A stretch of 64,000 nucleotides of DNA from Collinsella sp. (GCA_019414445.1 DXMA01000004.1:75999-139998); one strand, 5' to 3'; shown: positions 26,777 to 36,151, numbered from the stretch's first letter. Notes: generated by a model not told the origin, from the sequence alone. Program-made: numbers and translations.

Positions 26777-27140
26777 GGGGGCGACTGGTTTCGACACGAT
26801 AGCTCTGAGAGAGGAAGCAAGCCGAGGTCTCCTCGCCTCGTTAAACAGGGGTACCGTCAAATTGAATTGACAACAACTCTTCTTTTGAGCCTATGGCTCT
26901 CGCTGCTTAGTTTATAGCGGCGCGTCAACCCGGTGATTTCCCCGACACCGGCGCGACGTCATGTTAGGGGAATGCTCCCACGCACGTAATCGGTATGGCG
27001 CGGGCTAAGACCGAACCGGTTAGGACGCCGCGAGCGTGTCGCTGCGCGCAAAGCGTCCGAGACTAAACCAGCGACTGAGCTTGGAGATGCCAATCAGGGG
27101 GCTTTCGTGGACCGGAGTTCGATTCTCCGCGCCTCCACCA
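26777..27140 (+). ncRNA. ssrA: tmRNA
   Basis: A 364-nt transfer-messenger RNA that rescues stalled ribosomes. The 5' GGGGGCGACTGGTTTCGACA pairs with the 3' CGCCTCC before a genome-encoded ACCA. The T-arm reads GGAGTTCGATTCTCC. The internal frame ends with DNNSSFEPMALAA before TAG at about 26908, giving the usual ALAA degradation tag; the resume codon is at or just before the Asp. The terminator follows within 10 nt. Confidence 0.95.
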
Positions 27141-27148
27141 ATAGTTAC

Positions 27149-27182
27149 AAGCAGGTAGGTAAACGCACCTACCTGCTTTTTT
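27149..27182 (+). terminator. tmRNA terminator
   Basis: AAGCAGGTAGGT aaacgc ACCTACCTGCTT with six T: a perfect 12-bp stem. Confidence 0.95.
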
Positions 27183-27196
27183 ATTTCTAGTCCGTA

Positions 27197-27331
27197 CCGC
27201 GGAGAATCGAACTCTGTGCAGGGCGCGGGCGTAAAGAAAACGCGTAAGCGTTTTTAGCCCGCGGGCGAGGACGCCGGCAGGCGGCCGAAGCCGGTGCGGA
27301 TTTGCGAAGCAAATACGCGGATTCTCCGCGC
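27197..27331. repeat. Inverted tmRNA T-arm copy and palindrome module
   Basis: CGCGGAGAATCGAACTC (27198-27214) is the exact reverse complement of the tmRNA 3' segment GAGTTCGATTCTCCGCG. It is followed by a GC-rich stretch, the palindrome AAAACGC GTAA GCGTTTT (27238-27255), and a further GCGGATTCTCCGCG at 27318-27331. The same module order is seen behind tRNA-Glu. No gene is seen in 27141-27726. Confidence 0.7.
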
Positions 27332-27402
27332 AAAGCCTCGACTGGATATAGATTCGATGCCGATCGGACTGCAGCCTGCCATGCCCCGCATCAACGTCGC
27401 CC

Positions 27403-27650
27403 CAGGCGGAAAATCCATCCCAGAATTCCGGCTCAGACTGGGATGCGGTTTCCGGATGACGTTTCAAGCGGAAACTGCATCCCGGAATCGACGCTCGGAA
27501 TGGGATTCATTTTCCGGAAGACGCCTCAAGCGGAAAGTTCATCCCGGAATCCGCGCTCAGAACGGGTCGCGCTTTCCCAACGGCGGTCCAAGCGGAAAGC
27601 GCATCCCGTAATCCCGCCTCAAACTGGGAAGTGCTTTCCGCTCCATCTCC
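27403..27650. repeat. Four 62-bp tandem hairpin repeats
   Basis: Imperfect units start at 27403, 27465, 27527 and 27589 with an exact 62-nt period, each beginning CARGCGGAAA, then CATCCC and later GGGA...TTTCC. Each unit can fold because GGAAA pairs with TTTCC and CATCCC with GGGATG-like segments. In the last unit GGAAAGC pairs with GCTTTCC. No reading frame spans the array convincingly, and there are no cas genes nearby. Confidence 0.8.
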
Positions 27651-27726
27651 TCAACTCCAAAACCCATGCGCCCTCCATTCCAAAACTGGGTAGAAGAAAG
27701 CCAAAACGCAATCGCAGGAGGTCAAC

Positions 27727-28605
27727 ATGACTGCAGAAGATAAGGCAAAGAACGCCGGCAAGGTCGCGCTCGTTTTGGAGGGCGGCAGCTTCCGCGGGCA
27801 ATTTACCGCAGGCGTACTCGACGTTCTCATGGAGGCCGGCGTCGAGATTCCGGCGGTATATGGCGTATCGGCCGGCGCCCTCAACGGCGTGAACTACAAG
27901 TCGCACCAGATCGGCCGTGCCAACCGCATCAACCTGGCTTTCTGCAACGACAACCGCTTCATGGGCGCCGCATCGTTTGCGTCCACGGGCTCCATCGTGG
28001 GTTACGACTTTATCTTCAACGATGTCCAGGACCGCCTGGACCCCTTTGACAACGAGACGTTCGACGCGAGCCCCATCGAGATGTACGCCGTCGCGACGGA
28101 CATGCTCTTTGGAACCGCCGCGTACCTCCCGGTCAAAAGCGCCGTACTTGACCTCGACGCCGTGCGCGCCTCGACCTCGTTGCCGCTGGTGACGCCGCCG
28201 GTCGAGATCGATGGGCACAAATACGTCGACGGCGGCGTAGCCGATTCGGTCCCCGTCGAGCACGTGCTGGAGGAGGCGGGCTTCGATCGCGCGGTTGTCA
28301 TTGTCACGCAGGACCGCTCGTACGAGAAAAAGCCCTACGAGTTTATGCCCGCCGCACGCGCTCGCTATGCCGACTACCCCTACCTGCTCGAGGCTATCGA
28401 GACGCGCCACGACCGCTATAACATCCAGCGCATGCATCTATGGAAGTATGAGCGTGAGGGCCGCGCGCTGGTCGTTGCTCCGCAAAAGCCGGTCGAGGTC
28501 GGTCACGTTGAGCATGATCCGGCAAAGCTCCTCGACCTGTATATTCAGGGCCGCCAGGAGGCAAAGCGCCTACTGAGTGATATCGAGGCATTTGTCGAGC
28601 GCTAG
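27727..28605 (+). CDS. Patatin-like phospholipase
   Basis: A 292-aa serine lipid hydrolase of the RssA/YjjU-like group. LVLEGGSFRGQFTAGVLDVL (about residues 14-33) gives the oxyanion Gly-rich loop, YGVSAGALNG (about 44-53) holds the GxSxG nucleophile Ser, and YVDGGVADSVP (about 162-172) supplies the catalytic Asp. No signal peptide, so it is cytoplasmic. GGAGGT precedes ATG 27727. Single gene between the repeat array and the rplM promoter. Confidence 0.88.
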   Translation: MTAEDKAKNAGKVALVLEGGSFRGQFTAGVLDVLMEAGVEIPAVYGVSAGALNGVNYKSHQIGRANRINLAFCNDNRFMGAASFASTGSIVGYDFIFNDVQDRLDPFDNETFDASPIEMYAVATDMLFGTAAYLPVKSAVLDLDAVRASTSLPLVTPPVEIDGHKYVDGGVADSVPVEHVLEEAGFDRAVVIVTQDRSYEKKPYEFMPAARARYADYPYLLEAIETRHDRYNIQRMHLWKYEREGRALVVAPQKPVEVGHVEHDPAKLLDLYIQGRQEAKRLLSDIEAFVER

Positions 28606-28668
28606 TGTCGCGACGTCATGACCCATGGATGACATGTGCAGAAACTCTGGTCGGAGCCAAAATACCTG

Positions 28669-28696
28669 TTGACTCGTACGGTGAGCGGGGTAATAT
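28669..28696 (+). promoter_or_regulatory. Promoter of rplM-rpsI
   Basis: TTGACT (28669-28674), 16 nt, TAATAT (28691-28696). A leader of about 60 nt precedes the GTG start of rplM and could carry L13 autoregulation, though I see no specific known structure. Confidence 0.75.
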
Positions 28697-28762
28697 GGAC
28701 GGGTTACTTGCAGAGCCCCGTGAATCTCTGTAACAACACGTACTGTACATGGAGGAGTCTAA

Positions 28763-29206
28763 GTGATTTCGAAATCGACTCACTACGCCAAGCAGGGCGA
28801 GGTCCAGCGCAACTGGGTTCTCGTCGACGCCGATGGTGCTGTCCTGGGCCGTCTTGCCACCCAGATCGCAATGATCCTGCGCGGTAAGAACAAGCCCCAG
28901 TTCACGCCCAACAGCGACTGCGGCGACTTCGTTGTCGTCATCAACGCCGATAAGGTCCAGCTTACCGGTAACAAGGCCGACACGAAGACCTATTATCGCC
29001 ACAGCGGCTACAACGGCGGCCTCAAGGCTGAGAGCTTCCGCCAGGCTATGGAGAAGCACCCGGAGAAGGTCATCGAGCGCGCCGTTCGCGGTATGCTGCC
29101 CAAGACCACCCTCGGCCGTGCCCAGATGACCAAGCTTAAGGTCTACGCTGGTGCCGAGCATCCGCATGCTGCCCAGAACCCCACGAAGATTGAGCTGGAG
29201 GCTTAA
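28763..29206 (+). CDS. rplM: 50S ribosomal protein L13
   Basis: A 147-aa ribosomal protein. Visible are NWVLVDADGAVLGRLATQIA, GDFVVVINADKVQLTGNK, and RAVRGMLPKTTLGRAQMTKLKVYAGAEHPH. The GTG start at 28763 follows GGAGGAG. It is followed by rpsI after 2 nt, the standard L13-S9 pair. Confidence 0.97.
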   Translation: MISKSTHYAKQGEVQRNWVLVDADGAVLGRLATQIAMILRGKNKPQFTPNSDCGDFVVVINADKVQLTGNKADTKTYYRHSGYNGGLKAESFRQAMEKHPEKVIERAVRGMLPKTTLGRAQMTKLKVYAGAEHPHAAQNPTKIELEA

Positions 29207-29208
29207 AG

Positions 29209-29604
<396 letters not shown>

Positions 29605-29634
29605 GGTTTTATCTCCTTACGAGATACAATGTAC

Positions 29635-29679
29635 AAGCGGGGCCTGCCGATTGCTCGGCGGGTCCCGCTTTTCATTTTC
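29635..29679 (+). terminator. Terminator of rplM-rpsI
   Basis: AAGCGGGGCCTGCCG / CGGCGGGTCCCGCTT with one mismatch, then TTCATTTT. Confidence 0.85.
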
Positions 29680-29727
29680 GACTAGAGTGGGCGACTGTGT
29701 TTTGCCTACTTGGGAAGGAGCGATCCT

Positions 29728-31065
29728 ATGCCCCAGAACATCTTCGGTACCGACGGCGTCCGTGGCGTCGCCAACGCCGACCTCTCGTGTGACCTCGCGT
29801 TTCGCCTTGGCCGTGCGGCGACCAAGTTCCTTGGTCCGGACATTTGCATCGGCCGTGACACGCGTCTTTCGGGCACTATGCTCGAGAGTGCTCTGACCGC
29901 CGGCATTATGGTCGAGGGCGGCCGCCCGCATTGCTGCGGCGTTATCCCTACGCCGGCCGTGGCGCTGCTCACTGTCCAAAATGAGCTCGACGGCGGCATC
30001 GTCATCTCTGCTTCGCACAATCCTCCGGAGTTCAACGGCATCAAGTTCTTTAGCCGCAAGGGCATGAAGCTTCCCGATGCGGTCGAGGAAGAGATCAGCG
30101 CCTGGGTCATGTCCGAGGAAGCTATGGCTGCCGACACGCTGCCGACCGGTGCCGGCGTGGGCCACATCATCAAGATGAAGGACGCTCGCAAGGCGTACGT
30201 CGACCACGCCATCGATACGCTTGATGGCCTGAGGCTCGACGGCCTGGTCGTTGCCGTCGACTGCGGCCATGGTGCTTCTTGCCAGACTACGCCCGCCGCG
30301 CTGCAGCGCCTGGGTGCCACGGTCCATGCCATCAACACCGATTACTGCGGCACTGACATTAACGTTGAGTGCGGCTCCACTCACCTTGAGCCCCTGCGCG
30401 AGCTCGTGCTGCGCACCCACGCCGATATCGGCCTGGCCCACGATGGCGACGCCGATCGCGTGCTGTTCGTGGACAGCGAGGGCAATGAGATCGATGGCGA
30501 CTACATCCTGGCCATCTGCGGCTCCGACCTGGCCGCTCGCGGCAAGCTCGCCAACTCCGAGATTGTCACGACTGTTATGTGCAACCTGGGCTTCTCCATT
30601 GCCATGAAGGAGCAGGGCTTCGAGATGGTCCAGACCGCCGTGGGCGACCGCTATGTTCTTGAGCGCATGCTCGCGGACGGCGCCGTCATCGGCGGCGAAC
30701 AGTCCGGCCACATCATCTTCCTGGAGCACAACACCACCGGTGACGGCCTGGTGACGGCTCTGCAGCTGCTGGCCGTGCTCAAGCGCACCGGTCGTACCCT
30801 CACCGATCTTGCCGGCATCATGAAGAAGTACCCGCAGGTACTCGTCAACGTGCATTCCGACAACAAGGCTGGTCTGGACGATTGCCAGCCCATCTGGGAT
30901 GCCGTCGCTGCTGCCGAGAAGGAGCTTGACGGCCGCGGCCGCATTCTGGTGCGCCCGAGCGGTACCGAGCCGCTGGTCCGCGTGATGGCTGAGGCCGAGA
31001 CACACGAGCTGACCCAGCGCGTTGTCGACGACATCGTCGAGGTTGTCAAGCGCGAACTTCCCTAA
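29728..31065 (+). CDS. glmM: Phosphoglucosamine mutase
   Basis: A 445-aa enzyme that converts glucosamine-6-P to glucosamine-1-P for UDP-GlcNAc and peptidoglycan. NIFGTDGVRG opens the protein, SASHNPPEFNG (about residues 99-109) holds the phosphoserine, DGDADR (about 240-245) is the metal loop, and RPSGTEPLVRVM near the C-terminus binds phosphate. ATG 29728 follows GGAAGGAG; an earlier in-frame TTG is unlikely. With nagB 0.8 kb downstream, it links amino-sugar synthesis and breakdown in one region. Confidence 0.96.
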   Translation: MPQNIFGTDGVRGVANADLSCDLAFRLGRAATKFLGPDICIGRDTRLSGTMLESALTAGIMVEGGRPHCCGVIPTPAVALLTVQNELDGGIVISASHNPPEFNGIKFFSRKGMKLPDAVEEEISAWVMSEEAMAADTLPTGAGVGHIIKMKDARKAYVDHAIDTLDGLRLDGLVVAVDCGHGASCQTTPAALQRLGATVHAINTDYCGTDINVECGSTHLEPLRELVLRTHADIGLAHDGDADRVLFVDSEGNEIDGDYILAICGSDLAARGKLANSEIVTTVMCNLGFSIAMKEQGFEMVQTAVGDRYVLERMLADGAVIGGEQSGHIIFLEHNTTGDGLVTALQLLAVLKRTGRTLTDLAGIMKKYPQVLVNVHSDNKAGLDDCQPIWDAVAAAEKELDGRGRILVRPSGTEPLVRVMAEAETHELTQRVVDDIVEVVKRELP

Positions 31066-31136
31066 TGGTCAAAAACGGGTGCCAAGTGGTAAACTGTTAA
31101 GGCTATTTTGGTTGATCGGTATGTCCGAGGGGGAGC

Positions 31137-31634
31137 ATGTTCACTAAAGTCCTAAGGTCTTTTGGTATGCGTGGTCGAGTCCTTACGTTGGATGCTCCCA
31201 TCTCGGGTGACGTCATTCCGCTCTCCGAGGTAAACGATCAGACGTTTGCTACCGGCCTTTTGGGCCAGGGCGTGGCGATTCAGCCCACCGGAACGCGCGT
31301 GATCGCGCCGGCTGATGCCAAGGTCGAGGCTATTTTTCCCACGGGACACGCCGTTGCGCTTAACACGGTTGATGGCTTGGACGTGCTCATCCACGTTGGT
31401 TTGGACACTGTTCAGCTCGAGGGCAAGCACTTTACCGTATATGCGCAAGTGGGTGACATCGTCCATAAGGGCGATGTACTCATTGAGTTCGATCGCGAGG
31501 CAATTGCTGCCGAGGGCTACGATGTGACGGTTCCCATCTTGGTATGCAACTCCGTTGAGTTCTCGAGCATCAAGGGCTCCGTTGGCGTGCATGTCGAAGA
31601 GATGGACCAGCTCATCGTTGCTCGCGAGCGCTAA
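31137..31634 (+). CDS. PTS EIIA component, glucose family
   Basis: A 165-aa sugar phosphotransferase IIA domain. The active-site block LIHVGLDTVQLEGKHF (about residues 83-98) contains the phospho-accepting His, and the N-terminal GDVIPLSEVND and central FPTGHAVAL (second conserved His) are typical. As a stand-alone IIA it could serve a separate IIBC permease or act as a regulator like Crr; no IIBC is encoded nearby. Its position before nagB suggests N-acetylglucosamine or glucosamine uptake, which is inference. Confidence 0.9.
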   Translation: MFTKVLRSFGMRGRVLTLDAPISGDVIPLSEVNDQTFATGLLGQGVAIQPTGTRVIAPADAKVEAIFPTGHAVALNTVDGLDVLIHVGLDTVQLEGKHFTVYAQVGDIVHKGDVLIEFDREAIAAEGYDVTVPILVCNSVEFSSIKGSVGVHVEEMDQLIVARER

Positions 31635-31674
31635 CAAGTGCACGTGGCCATTAGCCTACAATTCAAACACGTTT

Positions 31675-31708
31675 ACGGAGGGCGCCCTTGAAAGAGGACG
31701 CCCTCCGT
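31675..31708 (+). terminator. Hairpin after the EIIA gene
   Basis: ACGGAGGGCG / CGCCCTCCGT, a perfect 10-bp stem without a strong T-run. It may be a partial terminator inside the leader of nagB. Confidence 0.6.
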
Positions 31709-31905
31709 GGCAAGATGGGATTTGTCCGAAGCTAAAAGGCTTTGGGTCACCGTGGACGGGCAGGGGCCTCGACGCGGTTAGACACGAGACACATACATTA
31801 CGCGACCTCGCCCTGGTGGCCGCACACGTTGGTTGCGGCCGACGCGGGCCGCGGGCAAGTGCTTGTAAGGGAGCCTTGCCTCTCTTGTACGAGAAAGGAC
31901 GCGTA
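31709..31905 (+). promoter_or_regulatory. Long leader of nagB, function unknown
   Basis: About 200 nt without a gene. It includes GGCCGC acacgttggtt GCGGCC (about 31829-31851) and GC-rich segments that could fold. I looked for a glmS ribozyme or a known riboswitch and could not match one. Confidence 0.35.
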
Positions 31906-32634
31906 ATGAAGATCATTAAAGCTAAAGACTACGAGGATATGAGCCGCAAGGCCGCCAATATTATCTCGGCGCAGGTTATCCTCAAGCCCGACTGCGTGTT
32001 GGGTCTTGCCACCGGCTCCACCCCGATCGGTGCCTACAAGCAGCTCGCTGCTTGGTACGAGAAGGGCGACGTCGACTTTGCCGAGGTCAGCACCTACAAC
32101 CTGGACGAGTATCGCGGCCTTTCGCACGACGATCCCCAGAGCTATCACTACTTCATGCGTGAGAACTTCTTCGATCACATCAACATCGACCTGAACAACA
32201 CGCATGTGCCCGACGGTTCCAACCCCGACGCCGCCGCTGCCTGCTCTGAGTACGATAAGGTCGTCGCTGCCGCCGGCTATCCCGATCTGCAGCTGCTCGG
32301 CATTGGCAACAACGGCCACATCGGCTTCAACGAGCCCGATGACCACTTCTCCAAGGGCACGCACTGCGTCGACCTTACCGAGAGCACCATTCAGGCCAAC
32401 AGCCGCCTGTTCGACAGCATCGACGATGTTCCCCGTCAGGCCTACACCATGGGTACTCAGACCATCATGTATGCCCGCATGATCCTAGTCGTCGCCAACG
32501 GCGAGGCCAAGGCTCAGGCCGTGCATGACATGTGCTATGGTCCGGTTACGCCCGCGTGCCCGGCTTCGATCCTGCAGCTGCACACCAACTGCGTTGTCGT
32601 TGCCGACGAGGCCGCCCTTTCGCTCTGCGAGTAG
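31906..32634 (+). CDS. nagB: Glucosamine-6-phosphate deaminase
   Basis: A 242-aa aldose-ketose isomerase/deaminase giving fructose-6-P and ammonia. Visible are LGLATGSTPIGAYKQL (about residues 33-48, phosphate binding), NLDEYRGL with the catalytic Asp (about 65-72) and GIGNNGHIGFNEP with the catalytic His (about 130-142). ATG 31906 follows GAAAGGACG; the frame stays open upstream but crosses the EIIA gene and leader, so the longer form is rejected. It opposes the glmM direction of amino-sugar flux. Confidence 0.95.
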   Translation: MKIIKAKDYEDMSRKAANIISAQVILKPDCVLGLATGSTPIGAYKQLAAWYEKGDVDFAEVSTYNLDEYRGLSHDDPQSYHYFMRENFFDHINIDLNNTHVPDGSNPDAAAACSEYDKVVAAAGYPDLQLLGIGNNGHIGFNEPDDHFSKGTHCVDLTESTIQANSRLFDSIDDVPRQAYTMGTQTIMYARMILVVANGEAKAQAVHDMCYGPVTPACPASILQLHTNCVVVADEAALSLCE

Positions 32635-32666
32635 CGCGAATCCTGCATCTCGACATAGCCTTGCCT

Positions 32667-32695
32667 AAGGCCTCCGCTTTGCGGGGGCCTTTTTG
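32667..32695 (+). terminator. nagB terminator
   Basis: AAGGCCTCCGC ttt GCGGGGGCCTT with TTTTTG. Confidence 0.9.
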
Positions 32696-33082
32696 TTATC
32701 CCTCTCCGCCCGCTTGACCAAAATCTTGCCGCAAGCTTGACGAATGCCGGATGCCCAACAGCTTGATTCATTCCATATCAGATTCTATGCAAAAATGCCA
32801 CTAAAAGGTCGTAGACGGTAGCGGGTGCTAGGCGAGTTGAATGACATAGCTGAACCTTGTTCATTTGCGTTACACTGCCGCTTAGATGGGACAAGCTGAC
32901 AAGCTCATTTACCTGCTTAAAGACCGATTAGTCGGGGGATTAATAACAATCGGCCCTCGCTGTACAAAAACTTGCCGCTTGCGTACCAAAAGACAACCTA
33001 GAACACAAGGTCGCTCTATTCATAGCGCGGCTTGTATGGTCTTGCGGTTACAGTGTCCATACGGTCGAGTTGAGGAGCGGGC
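32696..33082. other. Intergenic region before the large regulator
   Basis: About 390 nt with no gene I can support. It includes AT-richer stretches that probably hold the regulator's promoter. Motif-like repeats of CTTGAC/CTTGATT occur around 32714-32768. The regulator start at 33083 is preceded by GAGGAGCGGGC. Confidence 0.4.
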
Positions 33083-36082
33083 ATGGTAAACGATTTGGGC
33101 AGTATGGACGACCTCGAGCTGATGCCGCTGGGCGGTGGCTATATGGTGCGACGCGAACGCTTGATGAATGAGCTTCTCGCCAAGGGCCGAAAGGCCGGCA
33201 TCGTGGTTCTTTATGCGCCCGACGGGTTTGGGAAGACCTCGGTGCTGCTGCAGTACACCCATGAGGTTAAATGCGACCCGACGCGAGGCCCCGTGCGGAT
33301 TATCGAGGCCGATCGCGCCACTGGGCGCGAGGTATTTATGCAGCTCGAGGTGGTTACCGAAGAACTCAAAGACAAACCGCACTCCCTTATCGCGATTGAT
33401 AATGTTCCAAACCTCGATCAGCACGATACCGAAGACCTCATCGACAGGATTCGCGGCCTGCGCGCTATGGGGGTGGGGGTCTTTATCTCCTGCCGTCCTT
33501 CAAATCGTCAACTGATTCATGGGCTGGGCGATTCGGTTAAGATCAATGCGCAGATGCTCAAGGTGCATGCCTATGAGTATTCGGCGTGGGCATCGGCGTT
33601 TTCGATCAGCACATCGCTCGACTTTTATCAGCTCACGCAGGGCGTGCCCGAGCTCGTTTCGGCATTGCAGACGGGTCTGTATGGCCAAGGCGACGTAGCC
33701 GGTCTGCTCGAAAACGAGATTGTCAACGTATATGGCGCGGCACTTGTCGACCTGGCTTCGCTCGACAATAATGCACTGTTTTGCGTGGCATGTCTCATGA
33801 TTTTGATGGGCGAGGGCAATATCGCAGAACTCGAGGCTTGCGGGGTGAGGCTATCGATGGTCGACCAGTCCTACTTCGTACGCGACTACCCGATCTTTGG
33901 CTTGGACCCCGCCGAGCGGAGTTTTACGTGTCTGGGCACGGAGGATAACGGACGCTTGCGCTTGCGTAAGTTGGTGGCCGAGGTTCGCCCCGAACTTGTT
34001 CCGAGGGCGGCCCGGATTTTGCTTAAGGCGGGCCGATGCGATGCGGCGATGGGCCTGGCGGACGCTTTTTTGGACCGTGATGCGGTCCTTGAACTTGCTG
34101 GGCAGTATGGGGTCGATCTGGCTCTGACGGGGCACGGGGCCGATATCTGCCGAGCAGCGCTGGGCACGATCGATGCCGAGGATCCGGCTCCAGAGCCAAC
34201 GCCTGCCGAGGCGCTTGGCGTATATCTGGCAGCGGTCAGCGTGTCCAATACAAAGCTCGCTCGCTATATGGCATCGGTCATCGAGCGCGGGGGCGAACGG
34301 GCGGCCTGCGAAATAGACCCTGTTTCATGGAGGGTGGCCCAGACACTGACGGCTGTTTGCTATGGGGACAACGGGCTTGGGCTTCCTACGAACCTGACCG
34401 TGCCAGAAATCGAGACATCCCATACCGCACTCGATATGTTGTCCGCGCATATCGAGGTCAAGCGCTGCCTGACCGAGCGGGGAGATGACGGCGGCGTTCT
34501 ACAGCAGCTCAAAACGAGCAAGGCCTACGACTGCGAGCTCGACATCGCGGGGATTGTTATACGGGCCGACAGCATGCTGGTGGAGCTTTTTGACGGGTCG
34601 TTTGCGGGAACCGACGAGCGCGACGACGAGATGACGGTGGTGCGGGAGGCGCTCGACGTACGTGGGCTCAAGGCGATGGCTATCTGGGTGCGCATGGTGT
34701 TGGCGGCACGGCGGCTCCTTTCCGGCTTGCCGGTAACCGACGACGCGGCATTCAACGAGCTCGATCGTTTTGCCGTGCGCATGCGCGACAACCAGATTCA
34801 GCTGTTTGGCCTGTTGCTAGAAGGCTGGCAGTCGCTGGCAGAGGGACGGCCGGTTAATGCAAAGTTCCGTGCGGTCCAAGTGCTCAAACTTGCCGAGGAG
34901 TCGATTGCGTACATGCGCGATAACGCATTGCTGTTGGAGCGCGCGGCGTATCTGCGTAACACCTCGATGGTTTCGGTGCGCGAGGAAGCGGAGCTACTCG
35001 ATATAAGCCAGACGCAGGTTGGTGGAGCGGAGGCCTGGATGGTGGCGCTGCATTTGGCCTGTGCGGGCCGAGACAGCGATCTTGCGGCCTGGATGTCCAT
35101 GAATCGTGCGGGGATTCTGGAGCCATCGTATCGGCTCTTTGCGCGCCTTGCCATGCATTGTCTGGGCGAGCCGGCGACCAGGATTCGCAAGAAGCTTCCC
35201 GTGCGCGAGCTGTCGCGGTACTCGCTGCGCGATGGTCTGGAAGGGGAGGGCGAGCGCCTGTTCCAGGCCGGCGAGGTTGAAGCCGTTGATACCATCGACC
35301 ATATCGAGATTCGCATGTTTGGTGCGTTCCGCGCCGAGCGCGACGGGTTTCCCATCACGGACAAAATGTGGCGCCGCAAGAAGGCGGCGACACTTGCCGA
35401 GCGGCTTGCGCTGGGCATGGATGCGCTCGTCGACCGCGAGACGCTGGCCATGGAGTTGTGGCCCCATGCCGAGTTCAATAGCGCCCGCAACAACCTGTAC
35501 TCGACGATATCGCGCTTGCGGTCGGCTTTGGGACCGACGCCGGATGGCAAGTCGTGTGTGCTCATCCAAAATGAATGCATCGGACTCAACGGCGACTACG
35601 TCAAGACCGATGTACGGCTGTTTGACCAGATAAGCCGCGAGGTTTTGGGAAATCGCACGGGTGCGCGCGGGCCCCATTTAGTTGAGCTGTGCCTTAAGAT
35701 TGAGCAGCTTTATGCCGGACCGCTGTATGTTCCCAATGGCTGTAATCCCACCTACTTTTTGCGTATGCGACGCATTATGCAGTCAAAGTACATCGATTGC
35801 ATGATTAAGGGAGCAAATGCCGCTCTAGAAGAAAACGATCTGCAGTCGGCGATTTGGCTGGCGGAGTCGGGTCTTCGACAGGAAACGGCGCGTGAGGATA
35901 TGGTGCGCTGCGCCATGCGTGTCTACAGTGCGGCGGGGCGGAGGCGCGATATCGTCGAGCTATACAGTGGGCATATACACCATCTGAGGGAGCAGGTCAA
36001 TGGCGTGCCCGAGCCCGAGACGCGGCGTCTATACGAGCGCTTGGTGGAGGGACGGCTCAATCGCGTGCTGGTCGAGCGATAA
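33083..36082 (+). CDS. Large SARP/AfsR-like transcriptional regulator with C-terminal DNA-binding domain
   Basis: A 999-aa protein. The N-terminal P-loop ATPase module (about residues 15-260) has APDGFGKTS as Walker A and LIAIDNVP as Walker B-like. A long helical-repeat region follows (about 270-730). The C-terminal part (about 745-990) starts IEIRMFGAFRAERDG and continues WRRKKAATLAERLALG, LAMELWPHAEFNSARNNLYSTISRLRSALG: the OmpR-like winged helix plus bacterial transcriptional activation domain of SARP regulators. Usual AfsR-type proteins carry this at the N-terminus, so the order is reversed. Targets are unknown; no obvious partner gene is adjacent. Confidence 0.8.
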   Translation: MVNDLGSMDDLELMPLGGGYMVRRERLMNELLAKGRKAGIVVLYAPDGFGKTSVLLQYTHEVKCDPTRGPVRIIEADRATGREVFMQLEVVTEELKDKPHSLIAIDNVPNLDQHDTEDLIDRIRGLRAMGVGVFISCRPSNRQLIHGLGDSVKINAQMLKVHAYEYSAWASAFSISTSLDFYQLTQGVPELVSALQTGLYGQGDVAGLLENEIVNVYGAALVDLASLDNNALFCVACLMILMGEGNIAELEACGVRLSMVDQSYFVRDYPIFGLDPAERSFTCLGTEDNGRLRLRKLVAEVRPELVPRAARILLKAGRCDAAMGLADAFLDRDAVLELAGQYGVDLALTGHGADICRAALGTIDAEDPAPEPTPAEALGVYLAAVSVSNTKLARYMASVIERGGERAACEIDPVSWRVAQTLTAVCYGDNGLGLPTNLTVPEIETSHTALDMLSAHIEVKRCLTERGDDGGVLQQLKTSKAYDCELDIAGIVIRADSMLVELFDGSFAGTDERDDEMTVVREALDVRGLKAMAIWVRMVLAARRLLSGLPVTDDAAFNELDRFAVRMRDNQIQLFGLLLEGWQSLAEGRPVNAKFRAVQVLKLAEESIAYMRDNALLLERAAYLRNTSMVSVREEAELLDISQTQVGGAEAWMVALHLACAGRDSDLAAWMSMNRAGILEPSYRLFARLAMHCLGEPATRIRKKLPVRELSRYSLRDGLEGEGERLFQAGEVEAVDTIDHIEIRMFGAFRAERDGFPITDKMWRRKKAATLAERLALGMDALVDRETLAMELWPHAEFNSARNNLYSTISRLRSALGPTPDGKSCVLIQNECIGLNGDYVKTDVRLFDQISREVLGNRTGARGPHLVELCLKIEQLYAGPLYVPNGCNPTYFLRMRRIMQSKYIDCMIKGANAALEENDLQSAIWLAESGLRQETAREDMVRCAMRVYSAAGRRRDIVELYSGHIHHLREQVNGVPEPETRRLYERLVEGRLNRVLVER

Positions 36083-36085
36083 AAA

Positions 36086-36114
36086 ACGGGCGCCCGAAGT
36101 ACTTGGGCACCCGT
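36086..36114. terminator. Shared terminator of convergent genes
   Basis: ACGGGCGCCC / GGGCACCCGT with one mismatch, preceded by AAAAAA (T-run on the minus strand), between the regulator and yhbY. Confidence 0.75.
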
Positions 36115-36151
36115 AAGCTTGCTATGTGTTGGCTCGCCGGATCATTGGCTC

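Noticed and set aside
27403..27650. CRISPR-like array
   Set aside because: The whole 62-nt unit is repeated with drift; there is no constant repeat separated by unique spacers, and no cas genes are present.
31555..31905. N-terminal extension of nagB
   Set aside because: Would overlap the EIIA gene and read through a hairpin; the family start and ribosome site are at 31906.
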